This document shows positions 4,084 through 6,653 of a stretch of 6,653 nt of DNA, piece by piece. Numbering within the stretch: the stretch's first letter is position 1; each line of letters opens with the position of its first letter. Source of the DNA: Lachnospiraceae bacterium (GTDB lineage Bacteria; Bacillota; Clostridia; Lachnospirales; Lachnospiraceae); the NCBI GenBank assembly GCA_017404585.1, contig JAFRCB010000117.1, forward strand, positions 1-6,653. The letters are read 5' to 3'. The position numbers were made by a program, and so were the translations under genes. The notes below the pieces were generated by a model. That model did no database searches, had not been told where the DNA came from, and saw only the letters and a list, made by a program, of their open reading frames with translations.

Positions 4084-6653
4084 ATGGACAACGAAACAGC
4101 AAAAACCGTCAACATCGTTGACACCGTCGAAGCGCTCGAGGCGCGTATGGCGGAAATGCGCATGGCACAGGCTGTCTTCGCGACCTACACACAGGAGCAG
4201 GTCGACAAGATCTTCAAGGCTGCCGCAACAGCAGCTGACAAGGCAAGGATCCCGCTTGCCAAGATGGCCGCGGAGGAGACCGGCATGGGTCTCGTCGAGG
4301 ACAAGGTCATCAAGAACCACTACGCGGCTGAGTATATCTACAATGCTTTCCGCAACACAAAGACATGCGGCGTCATCGAGGAGGACCCGGTCTACGGCAT
4401 CAAGAAGGTCGCCGAGCCGATCGGCCTTATCGCGGCTGTCATCCCTACAACAAATCCGACATCAACAGCAATCTTTAAGACCCTCATCTGCTTAAAGACC
4501 CGCAACGCCATCATCATCTCCCCGCATCCGCGCGCAAAGAACAGCACGATCGCAGCAGCTAAGATCGTCCTTGACGCAGCGGTAGCGGCAGGCGCTCCGG
4601 AAGGCATCATCAGCTGGATCGACGTCCCGTCACTCGCCCTCACACAGACCGTCATGAAGGATTCCGACTGCATCCTGGCTACCGGCGGCCCGGGCATGGT
4701 GCGCGCGGCATACTCATCCGGCAAGCCGGCCCTCGGCGTTGGCGCGGGCAATACACCGGTCATCATCGACAGCTCGGCTGACATCAAGCTGGCAGTCAAC
4801 TCCATTATTCACTCCAAGACATTCGACAACGGCATGATCTGCGCTTCCGAGCAGTCCGTCACGGTCCTCTCCGACATCTACGATGAGGTCAGGGATGAGT
4901 TCGAGTATCGCGGATGCTACTTCCTTAAGGGCGATGAGATCGAGAAGGTCAGGAAGACCATCCTGGTCAACGGCGCGCTGAACGCGAAGATCGTCGGCCA
5001 GAGCGCATACAAGATCGCTGCCATGGCAGGCGTCGAAGTCCCGGAGACAACGAAGGTCCTCATCGGCGAGGTCACGTCCGTCGACATTTCCGAGGAGTTC
5101 GCCCACGAGAAGCTCTCACCGGTCCTCGCTATGTACAGGGCTGACAGCTTTGAGGAGGCCCTCGACAAGGCTGACCAGCTCGTCCGCGACGGCGGCTTTG
5201 GCCACACGGCAGCCCTCTATATCGACACGGCCGAGAAGGAGAAGATGGCTGCCCACGCTGACCGCATGAAGGCATGCCGCATCCTTGTCAACACACCATC
5301 CGCACAGGGCGGCATCGGCGACATCTACAACTTCGCCCTCCTCCCGTCCCTGACGCTGGGCTGCGGCTCCTACGGCGGGAACTCCATCTCCCACAACGTA
5401 GGCGCCCTGGACCTCATCAATATCAAGACCGTCGCAGAGAGGAGAGAGAATATGCTTTGGTTCCGCACACCGGAAAAGGTCTATTTTAAGAAGGGCTGCA
5501 TGCCTGTCGCCCTCGACGAGCTCGGCACGATCATGCACAAGAAGCGCGCGTTCATCGTAACGGATACGTTCCTTTACAAGAACGGCAACACGAAGCCGAT
5601 CGAGGAGAAGCTCGACGCTATGGGCATCGTCCATACCTGCTTCTCCAACGTACAGCCTGACCCGACACTGAAGAACGCGCTGGAAGGCACGGCCCAGATG
5701 CGCGCGTTCGAGCCGGACGTCATCATCGCATTCGGCGGCGGCTCCGCAATGGACGCGGCCAAGATCATGTGGGTGCTCTATGAGAACCCGGATGCCGACT
5801 TCTCCGACATGGCCATGGACTTCATGGACATCAGGAAGCGTATCTACATGTATCCGGAGATGGGCAGGAAGGCCTACTTCGTAGCAATCCCGACCTCCTC
5901 CGGTACAGGTTCGGAAGTCACACCGTTCGCGATCATCACGGACAGCGACGCGGGCATCAAGTATCCGCTGGCAGACTATGAGCTCCTTCCGGATATGGCG
6001 ATCGTCGACACGGACAACATGATGACACAGCCGAAGGGCCTGACATCCGCCTCCGGCATCGACGTCATGACACACGCGATCGAGTCCTACGTCTCCATGC
6101 TGGCATCCGACTTCACAGAGGGCACATCCCTCAAGGCAACGAAGCTCACATTCGACTACCTGCCGACCGCTTACGCTGACGGCACGAACGTCACGGCACG
6201 CGACCATATGGCCAATGCTTCCTGCCTGGCGGGTATGGCATTTGCAAATGCCTTCCTCGGCATCAACCACTCCCTCGCCCACAAGCTCGGCGCGTTCCAC
6301 CACATCGCGCACGGCGTGGCCAATGCCCTCCTGCTCACCTACGTCATCCGCTACAACGCGAAAGAAGTCCCGACAAGGATGGGCACCTTCCCGCAGTACG
6401 AGTATCCGCACACACTGCGCCGCTACTGCGAGATCGCAGAGTACAACGGGATCAAGGGCAAGGATGACAACGAGACCCTGGATCTCTTCATCGAGAAGCT
6501 GCGCGACCTGAAGCACGCGATCGGCATCAAGGATTCCATCCGCGAGTACGGCGTAGACGAGAAGTACTTCTTCGATACCCTGGACGAGATGACCGAGCAG
6601 GCCTTCAACGACCAGTGCACGGGCGCGAACCCGAGATATCCGCTCATCTCCGA
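4084..6653 (+). CDS. adhE: Bifunctional aldehyde-alcohol dehydrogenase AdhE, 3' end cut by window
   Basis: AdhE reduces acetyl-CoA to acetaldehyde and then to ethanol, using two NADH, and is the main cytosolic ethanol-forming enzyme of many fermenters; AdhE usually assembles into long filaments (spirosomes). The 856 residues visible align by eye with Escherichia coli AdhE along their whole length. The N-terminal aldehyde dehydrogenase half has the nucleotide-binding GGPGMV (201-206) and GVGAGNTP (218-225), catalytic C253 in MICASEQS and the conserved H374 in GHTAAL. After the linker (about 440-470) the iron-dependent alcohol dehydrogenase half has GGGSAMDAAK (551-560) and the four iron ligands D660, H664, H729 and H743. 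The frame is open to the edge at NPRYPLIS, so roughly the last 15-40 residues are missing. Codon use is strongly biased to C- and G-ending codons (ATC, GTC, GGC, AAG), typical of a highly expressed gene. No frameshift or lost key residue was seen. Confidence 0.97.
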   Translation, partial: MDNETAKTVNIVDTVEALEARMAEMRMAQAVFATYTQEQVDKIFKAAATAADKARIPLAKMAAEETGMGLVEDKVIKNHYAAEYIYNAFRNTKTCGVIEEDPVYGIKKVAEPIGLIAAVIPTTNPTSTAIFKTLICLKTRNAIIISPHPRAKNSTIAAAKIVLDAAVAAGAPEGIISWIDVPSLALTQTVMKDSDCILATGGPGMVRAAYSSGKPALGVGAGNTPVIIDSSADIKLAVNSIIHSKTFDNGMICASEQSVTVLSDIYDEVRDEFEYRGCYFLKGDEIEKVRKTILVNGALNAKIVGQSAYKIAAMAGVEVPETTKVLIGEVTSVDISEEFAHEKLSPVLAMYRADSFEEALDKADQLVRDGGFGHTAALYIDTAEKEKMAAHADRMKACRILVNTPSAQGGIGDIYNFALLPSLTLGCGSYGGNSISHNVGALDLINIKTVAERRENMLWFRTPEKVYFKKGCMPVALDELGTIMHKKRAFIVTDTFLYKNGNTKPIEEKLDAMGIVHTCFSNVQPDPTLKNALEGTAQMRAFEPDVIIAFGGGSAMDAAKIMWVLYENPDADFSDMAMDFMDIRKRIYMYPEMGRKAYFVAIPTSSGTGSEVTPFAIITDSDAGIKYPLADYELLPDMAIVDTDNMMTQPKGLTSASGIDVMTHAIESYVSMLASDFTEGTSLKATKLTFDYLPTAYADGTNVTARDHMANASCLAGMAFANAFLGINHSLAHKLGAFHHIAHGVANALLLTYVIRYNAKEVPTRMGTFPQYEYPHTLRRYCEIAEYNGIKGKDDNETLDLFIEKLRDLKHAIGIKDSIREYGVDEKYFFDTLDEMTEQAFNDQCTGANPRYPLIS

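Noticed and set aside
4016..4495. A rightward 159-codon frame starting before adhE
   Set aside because: It overlaps adhE in another frame, its product is Ser/Arg-rich nonsense, and it lacks a ribosome binding site, whereas adhE at 4084 has AAAGGAGG.
5116..6516. A 466-codon open frame on the minus strand inside adhE
   Set aside because: It is exactly antisense to a well-recognised gene, and the strong bias to C- and G-ending codons in adhE keeps stops out of that frame. The translation is a low-complexity Val/Asp/His/Arg-rich string with no recognisable domain.

Overview
The window most likely comes from an anaerobic Firmicute, probably a gut-type Clostridium relative (Lachnospiraceae or nearby). 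The evidence is a clostridial-style bifunctional adhE, strong AAAGGAGG-type ribosome binding sites, AT-rich promoters in front of fairly GC-rich genes, and a three-gene operon whose central gene resembles the DUF6765 family of Clostridia. The taxonomic placement is inference; there is no rRNA or other marker in the window.

Layout, left to right. At 1-75 a leftward promoter and a ribosome binding site point to a gene starting just off the left edge. At 123-286 lie about four copies of a ~37-bp hairpin-forming repeat. They abut, and slightly overlap, the 3' end of a 55-codon minus-strand gene (280-447) with an excellent ribosome binding site. Its promoter lies at 479-515. From 530 to about 1016 there is a tandem array of six and a half 73-bp units, non-coding as far as I can see. 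It runs directly into a very long imperfect inverted repeat (1023-1215) that could fold into one ~190-nt hairpin. That hairpin starts 14 nt past the stop codon of a leftward three-gene operon: a four-helix membrane protein (2965-3492), a DUF6765-like soluble protein with histidine/aspartate motifs (1756-2922), and a six-helix DUF308/HdeD-like membrane protein (1230-1769). The last two genes overlap by 14 bp.

The 3493-4083 gap separates this operon from the divergent adhE gene. It holds a 16-bp perfect palindrome, a 33/46-bp spaced repeat cluster, two candidate rightward promoters, two TTGTG-type inverted repeats that could serve a redox regulator such as Rex, and three TCGATA motifs at exact 14-bp spacing over the main promoter. 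adhE (4084 to the right edge) encodes an aldehyde/alcohol dehydrogenase with all catalytic and iron-binding residues I could check. It is cut by the window edge, probably within its last few tens of codons.

Functionally, adhE is the fermentative step from acetyl-CoA to ethanol that re-oxidises NADH, and its control region looks elaborate. The leftward operon is uncharacterised: a possible metal-dependent, phospholipase-C-like soluble protein with two membrane partners. The most unusual part is 123-1215, where two different tandem hairpin-repeat families and a giant hairpin occupy most of the space around one tiny gene.
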